64,000 nucleotides of DNA from contig NZ_LUTN01000005.1 of the NCBI RefSeq assembly GCF_002111595.1, positions 62,001-126,000 of the forward strand. The letters are read 5' to 3'. Every line of letters starts with the position of its first letter. Position 1 is the stretch's first letter. Positions 17,462 through 25,782 of this stretch are shown here, in pieces. Origin of the DNA: Lonsdalea britannica (GTDB lineage: Bacteria; Pseudomonadota; Gammaproteobacteria; Enterobacterales; Enterobacteriaceae). The notes beneath the pieces were generated by a model. The model searched no databases and was not told the DNA's origin. It saw only the letters and a list, made by a program, of their open reading frames with translations. The position numbers were made by a program, and so were the translations under genes.

Positions 17462-18054
17462 TGACTAACGACCTTAACACCCTGTATAAAAAGAGGTTTC
17501 AAGTGGGAAGAAAACCAACTATTGACCGAGAAGCCGTGCTGGATGCCGCAGAAGGCGTAGTGTCAAAACTGGGCGCAGCAGGGCTGACGATAGATGCCGT
17601 GGCGAAGGCGGCAGGTATCACCAAGGGCGGCGTCCAATCCTGCTTTGGCAACAAGGAATCCATGATTGAAGCCATGATCAAGCGCTGGGACATGTATTAC
17701 CAAAAGCAATTAGCGGAACTGTCGGGTCACACCGCCTCGCCTGACGATAAGCTCAAAGCGCATGTGGTCACGACGTCTCAAGATGACGAAAGCAACGTTT
17801 CGCGCTCTGCGGTGCTGTTATCCGCGCTTTTGCAGTCTCCGGATTATCTTGGCTCGGTACGCGATTGGTACATGGAACGACAGCGTGAATTCGCGCTCGG
17901 GGAAAGCGACCATGACGATACCCGGCGCATCGCTTTTCTCGCGACGGAAGGTCTGTTTTTCCTGAAATATTTTGGATTGATGGCGTTGAGCGAAGGCGAA
18001 TGGGAGCAAAACGCGGCGGCGATCCGGCGGCTTCTCGACGTCGATGAAAAATAA
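17461..18054 (+). CDS. TetR/AcrR family transcriptional regulator
   Basis: A 197-residue regulator with an N-terminal TetR helix-turn-helix (IDREAVLDAAEGVV, LTIDAVAKAAGITKGGVQSCFGNKESM). Its ATG overlaps the last base of the SMR stop codon, so the two are translationally coupled. The likely job is repression of its own operon through the twin palindromes at 17071-17114, released by a substrate of the SMR pump. Only 16 bases separate its stop from the HrpL box of the next operon. Confidence 0.88.
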   Translation: MTNDLNTLYKKRFQVGRKPTIDREAVLDAAEGVVSKLGAAGLTIDAVAKAAGITKGGVQSCFGNKESMIEAMIKRWDMYYQKQLAELSGHTASPDDKLKAHVVTTSQDDESNVSRSAVLLSALLQSPDYLGSVRDWYMERQREFALGESDHDDTRRIAFLATEGLFFLKYFGLMALSEGEWEQNAAAIRRLLDVDEK

Positions 18055-18070
18055 ATCATCACACCCTACG

Positions 18071-18098
18071 GGAACCCTTCCCCTACCGAGGCCACTCA
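18071..18098 (+). promoter_or_regulatory. hrp box (HrpL sigma factor promoter)
   Basis: GGAACC at 18071-18076, exactly 15 bases, then CCACTCA at 18092-18098. This matches the hrp box consensus GGAACC-N15/16-CCACNNA used by the ECF sigma factor HrpL of plant-pathogenic Erwinia, Pectobacterium, Dickeya and Pseudomonas. It ends 28 bases before the chaperone start and points at the chaperone/effector pair, so these genes should be co-expressed with a type III secretion system located elsewhere in the genome. Confidence 0.88.
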
Positions 18099-18126
18099 TA
18101 AGAACCCTGTCATGTGAGCATCGGTT

Positions 18127-18600
18127 ATGTTGAATGAAAAATTTCATGCTATCTCTCGTGCCATTATCCAGAGATATCAGCCCGGCGAGCTGCCGCCGCC
18201 GCGTCCGGAGGAAGACCTCTATAGGTTGGTCTTCGATCACGATCTGCATATCCATCTGATCGGCAGCCAACCGGGATATCTGAATATCGTCGCGACGTTT
18301 GTCGCTCCCCACGCGTGGCGAACACCGGAGGGATTTCAGGCGTTGTTGGCAGAAAATGTATTCAGTCTGCGCCATCCGGCCATCACACTGGGCTACGACA
18401 GCCCGAGCAAAAAAATGGTGCTCTACGCCCGTCAGCCATTGGAAGAATTATCAGCGGAGCTGGCGGTGAAAACCTTCCATGAATTTCTGACACGGGCTGA
18501 CGCCTACTGCTGCGGAACGTCTCTTCCCACGGTCGATCAGTCTGATGAATCCCCTTCTCATCGCCACGCTGGCTTACAACGTGTTTCCAAAAAAGCATGA
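18127..18600 (+). CDS. CesT-family type III secretion chaperone
   Basis: A 157-residue small protein with the form of a CesT/Tir-type effector chaperone: an N-terminal amphipathic helix, then alternating strands (YRLVFDHDLHIHLIG, YLNIVATFVAP, AITLGYDSPSKKMVLYARQ) and a C-terminal helix (LEELSAELAVKTFHEFLTRADAY). Such chaperones are encoded directly before the effector they carry, and this one lies between a hrp box and a putative effector 63 bases downstream. No close named relative is recalled. The family call rests on fold pattern and context. Confidence 0.72.
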   Translation: MLNEKFHAISRAIIQRYQPGELPPPRPEEDLYRLVFDHDLHIHLIGSQPGYLNIVATFVAPHAWRTPEGFQALLAENVFSLRHPAITLGYDSPSKKMVLYARQPLEELSAELAVKTFHEFLTRADAYCCGTSLPTVDQSDESPSHRHAGLQRVSKKA

Positions 18601-18663
18601 GGAGATAGTTCTACGTTCCATTCCTGCTGGGGACGGCATTTTTTAGAGCTTCGGAGGCAACCC

Positions 18664-19566
18664 ATGCCAAGGTTTAATATTTTCCGCGGGTCTTCTTCCT
18701 CTTCAACGTATAGCGCGATTGTCGAGAATGAGGATACCGGTAGTCAAGTTCATGATACCCACAGCGCCAGCCAGCTGGGGTTATCAAACTATCAGCATAA
18801 AAACGTGGTGGTGAAATCCGGCACCCTGTCTGCACTGGCGGATGCCTGCTGGGCGAATCGCGTAGTCAAAAATATGCTCCCGCACGGGGCGGGAAATCAG
18901 CGGCAGGATGTCCGGGCCTCATCGGGAGAGAGCTGGGCGAGAATGCATCTGGCATACCAAAAGTATCCTCATGGCGGAATCGAAAATCAGATCAAACGGG
19001 CGCAAAAATTTCAGGGTGGCAACTGTGCGGTACATGCCGCCGTCGCCGTCGCCGCGTTGAAAGAACGCAACGTGGAGCGGCCGATATGCCGTGTACGACT
19101 CCAGCTTCCCGAAAACAATAGCCACGAGTTTGTGATGCTGGGCGACCCTCGCGATCCCACCTGGGGCGAACGCAATACGGTCGTCGTGGATGCCTGGCCA
19201 ACGCACCCCAGCGCATGCACGCTGACTCAATCGGTACTACACGATATGCAACGCGACACTCACACGCCGATGACGGCGCTGATGGCAACACACAGTCATT
19301 TACTCTGGGATGCTTCTGACTCCGCCAACCGAAGTGATACCCGGCGTCTTCGGGAGGTGGTACCGCTCAGCTCAGAGACGCTACAGAAAAAACTGGCGAA
19401 AGCCGGTTTGCCGTCGCTGCATTCCGACGATTTAGTCAGACATGCATTGAATGACGACTCTTTTAACCGTTTTGATGTGCGTGTCGCGACCGATCCCTCT
19501 ACGACCTACAGCGTTGATGCGAGCTACCGAGGTCAAAATTTCGACTTTTTATTGTCCGACCGATAG
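18664..19566 (+). CDS. Putative type III effector, cysteine-hydrolase-like
   Basis: A 300-residue protein expressed from the HrpL box and preceded by its own chaperone and a GGAGG site. The Ser/Thr-rich, poorly structured N-terminus (residues 1-35) fits a type III secretion signal; there is no Sec signal. A candidate Cys-His-Asp triad is visible: Cys121 (FQGGNCAVHAAVAVA), His154 (NNSHEFVMLGD) and Asp176 (NTVVVDAWP), spaced as in papain-like or transglutaminase-fold hydrolases. HopX/AvrPphE effectors also use a C-H-D triad, but I cannot claim membership of that family. The enzymatic call is an inference; the effector call is strong because of context. Confidence 0.72.
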   Translation: MPRFNIFRGSSSSSTYSAIVENEDTGSQVHDTHSASQLGLSNYQHKNVVVKSGTLSALADACWANRVVKNMLPHGAGNQRQDVRASSGESWARMHLAYQKYPHGGIENQIKRAQKFQGGNCAVHAAVAVAALKERNVERPICRVRLQLPENNSHEFVMLGDPRDPTWGERNTVVVDAWPTHPSACTLTQSVLHDMQRDTHTPMTALMATHSHLLWDASDSANRSDTRRLREVVPLSSETLQKKLAKAGLPSLHSDDLVRHALNDDSFNRFDVRVATDPSTTYSVDASYRGQNFDFLLSDR

Positions 19567-19571
19567 CAGCG

Positions 19572-19621
19572 CTTCGTTATGCGGTTCCCTCCGTTCACCG
19601 TGACAGGGCCGCACAACGAAG
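19572..19621 (+). terminator. Long hairpin after the effector gene
   Basis: CTTCGTTATGCGG (19572-19584) pairs with CCGCACAACGAAG (19609-19621) at 12 of 13 positions, starting 6 bases after the effector stop. No T-run follows, so it may protect the transcript end rather than terminate strongly. Confidence 0.45.
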
Positions 19622-19837
19622 TTGCTCGATGAATGCAGTCCTACGACGCAATACACCCGATAAGTAGAACAGCCCCGTGATGGCGAGTCGATATCCGCGC
19701 TGATTTTTTCTGCGCTCGCAATGTGGCCGGAGAGTGTTCGGGATCATCGCTGACGGACAACCTTGGCCTCCCAAGTCTGGCTCTTATCGGATCAGATGGC
19801 TCGCTTAAGCAGCGACCGAAAAAGGATCCATGCGGCC

Positions 19838-20650
19838 TCAATACCGCATTCCTTCGCCGAACGCCCCTTCCATCATGCAAATGCGCGCCGCGAAGACGGC
19901 GCCCTGATGCAGACTTTCGGGCAACGTTTTTCCACCAAGGTGAGCCAATAGAAAGGCGGTGATGAAAGCGTCTCCGGCACCGAGCGTATCGACGGGTGCG
20001 ATCGGCTCCGGCGGCTGACTGAACCATTGATCGCCGTCGAACAGTATTGCTTCCTCCGCCCCGCGCGTGGCGATAACCCACCGGCAACCCGCGTCGTGAG
20101 CCGACAGCAGAAGCTGACGGGTTTCATTAAGGGGGCGGTCCGCGCAGGAGAAAAAAGCGTAATCCAGCCAGCGGCTCTGGGACAGCGCCTGATCAACGTC
20201 GAAGTCATCCGAAAAGTCATAGGACAAACGGCCGGGTAGCGAACCGAGATCCGCCAGCAGCGGGTCGATATAGCTGTAGGCGCTGGTATGGATCAGGTCG
20301 AAGCCGCCCAGCCACGAGAGATGAGCCAGTACGAAATCCATTGAAGTGCTTTGACGGATACCGCCCGCATTAGAACCGAGGAACACGCGTTCCCCCTGCT
20401 CAAGGGTAAGACGGGCGTGGCCGCTTTCGCCGGCGACCGTCAGGCAGTGTTCGAGGCCAACGCCACGCTGTTCGAGCACACGCCGAATGTGCTCCGCCGC
20501 CCCATCATCCCCGAACACTCCTAAATAGGCGGATTGCGCCGATAACATGCGGGCATAGACGCTGAAATTTAGCGCATTGCCGCCCGGATAACCGATGCCG
20601 GTGTGGGTATATCGATCGATAACGTTATCGCCAAGTCCCAGGACTTTCAT
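19838..20650 (-). CDS. frlD: PfkB-family sugar kinase, fructoselysine 6-kinase-like
   Basis: A 270-residue ribokinase/PfkB-fold kinase (E. coli FrlD 261). It shows the N-terminal substrate segment GLGDNVIDRYTHTGIGYPGGNALN and the C-terminal catalytic motif VDTLGAGDAFITAFL with the Asp base. FrlD phosphorylates fructoselysine before deglycation by FrlB, which is encoded 10 bases upstream. The start at 20650 has a GAGG site. The exact Amadori substrate (fructose linked to Lys, Gln, Asn or another amino acid) is not readable. Confidence 0.8.
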   Translation of the reverse strand: MKVLGLGDNVIDRYTHTGIGYPGGNALNFSVYARMLSAQSAYLGVFGDDGAAEHIRRVLEQRGVGLEHCLTVAGESGHARLTLEQGERVFLGSNAGGIRQSTSMDFVLAHLSWLGGFDLIHTSAYSYIDPLLADLGSLPGRLSYDFSDDFDVDQALSQSRWLDYAFFSCADRPLNETRQLLLSAHDAGCRWVIATRGAEEAILFDGDQWFSQPPEPIAPVDTLGAGDAFITAFLLAHLGGKTLPESLHQGAVFAARICMMEGAFGEGMRY

Positions 20651-20660
20651 GACGCGTACC

Positions 20661-21638
20661 TCAGTAATCCACCTGACCCATGTATCGCCGCGTCTCAAGA
20701 GGATGCTGACGCACCTTCGCCAACGCCGCGCGGTATTCGCACATGACGCTGTAGAACAGTATCGGATTGAAATACTCCACTACGCCAGCCGGGATTACGC
20801 CCAGCCCGAGCGCTTTGGCGTCAATGACTTCCACCTTGTCGGCATAGCGGCTCAGGAAGTCCCGCACACGCTCATCCAGCGGCCGAGTGCGGCCCTCGTT
20901 CATCATCAGGATCCAGGGCGTGCTGTGATCCGTGACTTCGAAAGGCCCGTGGAAATATTCGCCGCTGTGGATGGACGCGGCGTTCAGCCACTGCATTTCC
21001 ATCAGCGAGCAGATGGCGAAACCGTAGGCGTGACCGTAAGACGCGCCGCTGGACAAGATGTAAAACAGCGACTCCTTCACATAGCGGTCGGCAAACGCCG
21101 CCGTGCGGGTCTGCACCTGCTGGCGTGCGCTCGCAATCACCGCGTCGATCTGCCCCATTCCCGACTGAAAGTCAGCGTAGCCGTCAAAGCCCTCAGTTTG
21201 CTGCAATGCCTCGACGCACAGGCTGAGGATCAACGCCATTGGATTATTCACCACCTGACTGTCATTCCCCCAGGCGTACAGCAGATTGCCGTCGGAGAAA
21301 TCGATCAGACGCGCAGTCTCATTATGCGTCAGCGTGACCGTCACGCTGCCGCGCTGTTGGGCCAGCTCCGCCGCCGCCACCGACTCCGGCGTATTGCCGC
21401 CGTGAGAACAGACGATGGTCAGTGACTGGTTGCCTAATGTTTTAGGGGCCGCGTAAACAAACTCGTTGGCGGTCATCATGTAGCTGTGCAGCACCGTGGA
21501 CTCGCTATTCAGGAAATAGTGGGCCGGGTACATGTCGACCAACGACCCGCCGCAGGCGACCAAAAACACCTGCCGTAACCCTCCCTGCGGGCGGAAACGC
21601 TGTTCGATAAGGGAAGCTATCATCGCTGCTGTATTCAT
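20661..21638 (-). CDS. frlB: SIS-domain Amadori deglycase, FrlB-like
   Basis: A 325-residue double-SIS-domain protein. FrlB/FraB-type enzymes split phosphorylated Amadori products into glucose 6-phosphate and the free amino acid. The phosphosugar-binding stretch VFLVACGGSLVDMYPAHYFL and SHGGNTPESVAAAELA in the first SIS domain, and LSSGASYGHAYGFAICSLMEMQW with HSGEYFHGPFEV in the second, are typical of this group. It lies between the kinase and a binding protein in one minus-strand operon. Confidence 0.82.
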   Translation of the reverse strand: MNTAAMIASLIEQRFRPQGGLRQVFLVACGGSLVDMYPAHYFLNSESTVLHSYMMTANEFVYAAPKTLGNQSLTIVCSHGGNTPESVAAAELAQQRGSVTVTLTHNETARLIDFSDGNLLYAWGNDSQVVNNPMALILSLCVEALQQTEGFDGYADFQSGMGQIDAVIASARQQVQTRTAAFADRYVKESLFYILSSGASYGHAYGFAICSLMEMQWLNAASIHSGEYFHGPFEVTDHSTPWILMMNEGRTRPLDERVRDFLSRYADKVEVIDAKALGLGVIPAGVVEYFNPILFYSVMCEYRAALAKVRQHPLETRRYMGQVDY

Positions 21639-21641
21639 GAA

Positions 21642-22424
21642 TTAGTCGCCATACACGTTGAAGGTGAAGTATTTTTTTGCCAATCGGTCGTAAGTGCCAT
21701 CCTGCCGGATCTGAGTGATAGCGCCGTTAAGCTGTTCCAGCAGTTGGGCATCCTGCTTCCTGACGCCAATACCGGTGCCGGGGCCAAACACGGCATCGTC
21801 TTTCACCTGCGGCTCTATCAGGTTGAACCCCTTGCCCTCCGGCTTATTCAGCAACGCCTCGGTCACCACCGTGGCATCATCCAGCGTCGCGTCCAGACGA
21901 CCGACGACCAGATCGGCATAGACCGCTTCAGCGCTGGGGTAAGACACCAGCTCAACGCCCTGAGATCGCCAGTATTTCTGCGCGTAAATTTCAAATACCG
22001 ATCCCTGCTGCACGCCAACGCGCTTGCCGCGCAGCGACTCGGCGGTCGGCTTCAAACCGCTGTCCTTCGCAGCGACCAGATAAGCCGGCGTGTTAAACAA
22101 TTTGTGGGAAAAGTTGATGGCTTTCTGCCGTTCTCGGGTGATAGAGAGCGAAGAGAGGATCGCGTCGAATTTACGGGCATGCAGCGCGGGAATCAAACCG
22201 TCGAAACTGCTTTCCACCCAGACGCATTGCGCCTTCAGACGCGCGCAGATCTCATTGCCTAAATCAATATCGAACCCCTGCAACTGCCCATTCGCAGCCT
22301 TAAACTCAAACGGAGGAAAGGTGGCGTCGGTGCCAAAACGGAGGGACTGCTGTGCGGAAGCCAGCCCGGAGAAGGCCGTCATCACCAGACTCAGGGATAA
22401 CAGGGCAAGCGTTTTTTTCATCAT
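21642..22424 (-). CDS. Polar amino acid-type ABC substrate-binding protein
   Basis: A 260-residue family 3 binding protein (HisJ/ArtJ type). A signal peptide ends near GLASAQQ (about residue 24). The ligand-binding start LRFGTDATFPPFEFKAANGQLQGFDIDL, the FDAILSSLSITRERQKAINFS segment and GKRVGVQQGSVFE are characteristic. Only 3 bases separate its stop from frlB, so it should deliver the Amadori compound, recognised through its amino-acid part. No permease or ATPase gene is nearby, so it must use a transporter encoded elsewhere. Confidence 0.85.
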   Translation of the reverse strand: MMKKTLALLSLSLVMTAFSGLASAQQSLRFGTDATFPPFEFKAANGQLQGFDIDLGNEICARLKAQCVWVESSFDGLIPALHARKFDAILSSLSITRERQKAINFSHKLFNTPAYLVAAKDSGLKPTAESLRGKRVGVQQGSVFEIYAQKYWRSQGVELVSYPSAEAVYADLVVGRLDATLDDATVVTEALLNKPEGKGFNLIEPQVKDDAVFGPGTGIGVRKQDAQLLEQLNGAITQIRQDGTYDRLAKKYFTFNVYGD

Positions 22425-22633
22425 TCACTCCCTATAAATATACCGTAAACTATACCACCAGAGATATACGCTTATCATTCACGCCGGGCAACGAATTTAT
22501 CCATATTATTCAATTATAATAGGGTATTAGGGTGTTGTGGTCTGATTAGCTCAGGGGGATAATAGGGCTGTAAAGCGCAATAACGGGTGATAAAACAAGC
22601 GATAGCGCTTGCGGTAATCGCTCTTTCTTCAGC

Positions 22634-23416
22634 ATGGAACAGACCAGAAAACATACCATGGATAAAACGAACACTGGCAAACGCCGTCCACGCAAAGCGT
22701 ATCTGGAAGCCAAGCAGGCTCTGCTGAGCTTGTTGAATACCCCCGAGTACAACGATGGCGATCAGATCCCGGCGGAACGGGATCTCGCCGTCGTGCTCGG
22801 CATCAGCCGAATGACGCTGCGTAAAATTATCGATGAACTGGTCGACGCCGGGTTACTGGAAAGACGCGGCAATCAGGGCACCTGGCTGACCCAGACCACG
22901 ATTGAGCGGCCGCTGACGCAGGCCATTGAACAGGGCATCAGCAAGATCACCGAGCTGAATGGCGCGGTGCCCGGCAGCCAGTTACTCTATTTTCAGGACA
23001 CGGCCGCCAGCGCCCGTATCGCGCCCCTGCTGAACATTGAAATAGGCGATCCGGTGGTGATGATCAAACGACTGCGGCTGGCGGACGGCGATCCGTTTTG
23101 CTTAGAAACCAGCTACCTACCGCGCGCGCTGATGCCGGATCTAACGGCTGAAATGCTGGAGGAGAGCGGTTCGCTGTATCGGCTACTGGCAGAACGCTAC
23201 CGCCTCTTCGGCGTTTCCGACGAGGGCACCATTCGGGTCGGGATAATGAATGAGGAAGAGCAGGCGTTGCTGAATGCGCCGCCGGACAGCCCCGCGCTCA
23301 TCTATCGCGGCGTGATTGCCGACCGTTTTCAACAGCCCGTCGAATATCTGGTATCGGTCAACCATCCGCAGCGGGTGTCGTTTCGCATCAGCCACCACCC
23401 TAACGCCGAGCGATAA
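22634..23416 (+). CDS. GntR/HutC family regulator of the frl-like cluster
   Basis: A 260-residue regulator with an N-terminal winged helix (QIPAERDLAVVLGISRMTLRKIIDELVDAGLLERRGNQGTWL) and a C-terminal UTRA effector domain (VVMIKRLRLADGDPFCLETSYLP). It is divergent from the binding-protein/frlB/frlD operon, the common place for FrlR. A second in-frame ATG at 22658 is an alternative start; neither has a strong ribosome site. The likely inducer is a phosphorylated Amadori product, by analogy. Confidence 0.82.
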   Translation: MEQTRKHTMDKTNTGKRRPRKAYLEAKQALLSLLNTPEYNDGDQIPAERDLAVVLGISRMTLRKIIDELVDAGLLERRGNQGTWLTQTTIERPLTQAIEQGISKITELNGAVPGSQLLYFQDTAASARIAPLLNIEIGDPVVMIKRLRLADGDPFCLETSYLPRALMPDLTAEMLEESGSLYRLLAERYRLFGVSDEGTIRVGIMNEEEQALLNAPPDSPALIYRGVIADRFQQPVEYLVSVNHPQRVSFRISHHPNAER

Positions 23417-23569
23417 GACGGCGGTGTCTTCGGGATATCGGCCCGAGCGCGCGCGGTTTTTGGTCAGGCGTCACAGAGAAAAACACCGCCTCTCAGCCGC
23501 GTCACACGCCATGAAAGTCGCCGCGTAAAGGGCTATGCTCTTGGCAGGACATTACAAACGGAGTCAGCA

Positions 23570-23908
23570 ATGATACGCCATATCTTACTTATCACTTTCA
23601 AAGCGGATGCCGCGGAAGCCGACATCGAGCGGGTGAAATCGGCTTTTTTGCAGATGCCAACCGCCATCGAAGGCGTCGTCAGCGTCGAGTGGGGATGTAA
23701 CGATAGTCCGGAAGGTAAAAATGAGGGATTCACGCACTGCGTGATGATGACGTTTAAAGATGAAGCGGCGCGCCAGCGCTATTTACCTCATCCCAAACAC
23801 GATGAATTGAAAGCGATTTTCCGGCCAATTCTGGGCAATCTCATCGTGCTCGACTACCCGATATTAACGCCACATAAAGCCCCACAGCCGGTAACGGCTC
23901 CGCGATAA
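23570..23908 (+). CDS. Dabb (stress-responsive A/B barrel) domain protein
   Basis: A 112-residue ferredoxin-like dimeric alpha/beta barrel protein. The family's opening (MIRHILLITFKADA) and the central EGVVSVEWGCNDSPEGKNEGFTHCVMMTFKDEAARQRYLPHPKHDEL-type core are clear; the last phrase spans residues about 34-80. The function of this family in enterics is unknown; members elsewhere are small-molecule-binding or weak enzymatic proteins. It stands alone after the regulator, with a GGAG site. Confidence 0.75.
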   Translation: MIRHILLITFKADAAEADIERVKSAFLQMPTAIEGVVSVEWGCNDSPEGKNEGFTHCVMMTFKDEAARQRYLPHPKHDELKAIFRPILGNLIVLDYPILTPHKAPQPVTAPR

Positions 23909-24024
23909 ATCCCACGCGCGTTTGCGGCCACTGAACCACGGCCGCAATGCCATCGCCGACCACCCCCGACGGCCGGTTATCCTCAAACGACCGCTCAGGA
24001 CAACGCGTCCAAGGCCCGGTGACG

Positions 24025-24780
24025 CTAGACCAGCATCACCTCGACGCCTTTGTCTTTCAGCTGTTGGATCACCTGCGGGTTGGCGTCACGGCCGGTGATC
24101 AGCACGTCAATATGTTCGGCGTTGCAGAACAGCATTCCGGCGCGCTGGCCGAGTTTGCTGCTGTCCGTCAACACCGCCAGCTTGCCGACATGATCCAGCA
24201 TTTTCTGTTCCGCCATCGCCGTCAGCATATCCATTTTGTACAGCCCCTCAGCCGTGAGGCCTTTGCCGCTGGTAAACATCCAGTGCCCGGCATACAGGGA
24301 CGAAATCTCATCCTGCGGCGCCAGAGTGATGGACTGGCTCTTGTTGTACTGCCCGCCAATAATCACCACGCCGTCATGCTCTTGCTCAATCAGATAGTTG
24401 GCCAACGGAAAGTAGTTAGTGATGACCTGAACATCTCGCCCGCAGATTTCCTTCCCCAATAAAAAGGCCGTCGAGCCGCAGTTGATCACCGCGCTCTCAC
24501 CCGGCTGCACTAGCCGAGCCGCCGCCTGAGCGATGCGCACTTTTTCATCGTGAGTCGAGGTGCTTTGGCTGTCCAGCGGTGACCAGAGTCGTTTGGTCGG
24601 CATCAGCGCCTCTGCGCCGTTGCGGACTTTTCGCACCTGTCCGGCTTCGTTTAGCTTATTGATATCGCGACGCGCGGTCGCCGGAGAAATCGAGAACGCC
24701 TGCGTCAGGCTGGCCACGGTCAGATGGCGTTTCTCATTCAGCAAGGTCAGAATAGCGCTGTGTCGTTGTGTTTCTGTCAT
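24025..24780 (-). CDS. ulaR: DeoR-family repressor of the ula regulon
   Basis: A 251-residue DeoR-type repressor, the length of E. coli UlaR. The N-terminal helix-turn-helix is [26 protein letters not shown]. The C-terminal sugar-phosphate sensor has [19 protein letters not shown] and [15 protein letters not shown]. UlaR represses the ascorbate genes and responds to L-ascorbate 6-phosphate. It is the last gene of the minus-strand unit after ulaG and ulaE, and three phased repeats sit right before its start. Confidence 0.92.
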   Translation of the reverse strand: MTETQRHSAILTLLNEKRHLTVASLTQAFSISPATARRDINKLNEAGQVRKVRNGAEALMPTKRLWSPLDSQSTSTHDEKVRIAQAAARLVQPGESAVINCGSTAFLLGKEICGRDVQVITNYFPLANYLIEQEHDGVVIIGGQYNKSQSITLAPQDEISSLYAGHWMFTSGKGLTAEGLYKMDMLTAMAEQKMLDHVGKLAVLTDSSKLGQRAGMLFCNAEHIDVLITGRDANPQVIQQLKDKGVEVMLV

Positions 24781-24792
24781 GTCTTGCCTGAT

Positions 24793-24819
24793 TTATGATT
24801 ATTTATGATGTCTTATGAT
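24793..24819 (-). promoter_or_regulatory. Three 10-bp-phased TTATGAT repeats upstream of ulaR
   Basis: TTATGAT occurs at 24793-24799, 24803-24809 and 24813-24819, exactly 10 bases apart, beginning 12 bases upstream of the ulaR start. The helical phasing suggests binding of several repressor subunits on one face, most simply UlaR acting on its own gene. Confidence 0.55.
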
Positions 24820-24885
24820 TGTATAACGCTGTTTCCAAAAATCAAAGCACCGGGCGGGAAAGCCTCCCCGCCCGTTTGTGCATCG

Positions 24886-25758
24886 TCAACCTAACGCCAG
24901 TCCAGCTTCCTGCGCCATCGTCACCAAACGCGATCTGGCTTGCCGCAGGTGGTCAGCCCAATGCGCATCCTGCGCCCACATTTCAACGACCAGCGGCGCC
25001 GAATAGTTCATCCCGGCCAGCGTGCGAAAAATGGCGGGGAAGTCCACCTGCCCTTCGCCGATACACAAGTCGCGGAACTGTCCCGAATGATCGGCGCTGA
25101 CACGGAGCGTATCTTTCAGATGGATTTGGACGATGTGTTCGCCGCTCATCTGCAACTCGGTACAGACATCGTAATTCCAGCCGGTGATATTGCCGACGTC
25201 GGGATAGGCCATAAAATAAGGCGAAGGCACCGCCTTCTTGAGCACTTCAAACTTGCACAGCGAATTCAGGTAGGGCGTATCCATGATCTCCACGCCCAGC
25301 ATGATCCCCGCCCGCTCAGCCAAACGCGCGCTTTCGCGCATACCGTCGACGAACCGCTGATGCGTCGCGTCGCTGTGCGGCTCGTAATACACGTCATAGC
25401 CCGCTAGCTGAATGCAACGTACGCCCAGTTTGTAAGCCAGTTCGATGGCTTTACGCATGATGACGCCCGCCTGAGCGCGCACCGACGCATCAGCCGATCC
25501 AAACGGGAAACGACGGTGCGCGCTCAGGCACAAGGAGTGCACGGGCATGCCATATTGCTCGCACAAACGGCGCAGCCGAAAGATCTCGTCATCCCGCCAG
25601 TCCAGGCGTTGCAGGCGTTCATCCGACTCATCGACGGACATCTCAATGAAGTCGAACCCCAGCGTTTTGGCGGCCTGAATCTTATGCTCCCAATCCAACC
25701 GCGCCGGCATGGCCTTTTCATATACGCCCAGCCGCAACGCGCTATTCAGGTTATCCAT
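24886..25758 (-). CDS. ulaE: L-xylulose-5-phosphate 3-epimerase
   Basis: A TIM-barrel epimerase of 290 residues (E. coli UlaE 284) that turns L-xylulose 5-phosphate into L-ribulose 5-phosphate. It starts LRLGVYEKAMPARLDWEHKIQAAKTLGFDFIEMSVDE, and shows the metal-binding residues in GVEIMDTPY, the YPDVGNI segment and FGEGQVDF-like IGEGQVDFPAIF. It follows ulaG by 24 bases. In E. coli this gene is instead inside the ulaABCDEF operon, so the gene has moved sides here. Confidence 0.92.
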   Translation of the reverse strand: MDNLNSALRLGVYEKAMPARLDWEHKIQAAKTLGFDFIEMSVDESDERLQRLDWRDDEIFRLRRLCEQYGMPVHSLCLSAHRRFPFGSADASVRAQAGVIMRKAIELAYKLGVRCIQLAGYDVYYEPHSDATHQRFVDGMRESARLAERAGIMLGVEIMDTPYLNSLCKFEVLKKAVPSPYFMAYPDVGNITGWNYDVCTELQMSGEHIVQIHLKDTLRVSADHSGQFRDLCIGEGQVDFPAIFRTLAGMNYSAPLVVEMWAQDAHWADHLRQARSRLVTMAQEAGLALG

Positions 25759-25782
25759 CGCGCACCTCGTGAACAGAGAACG

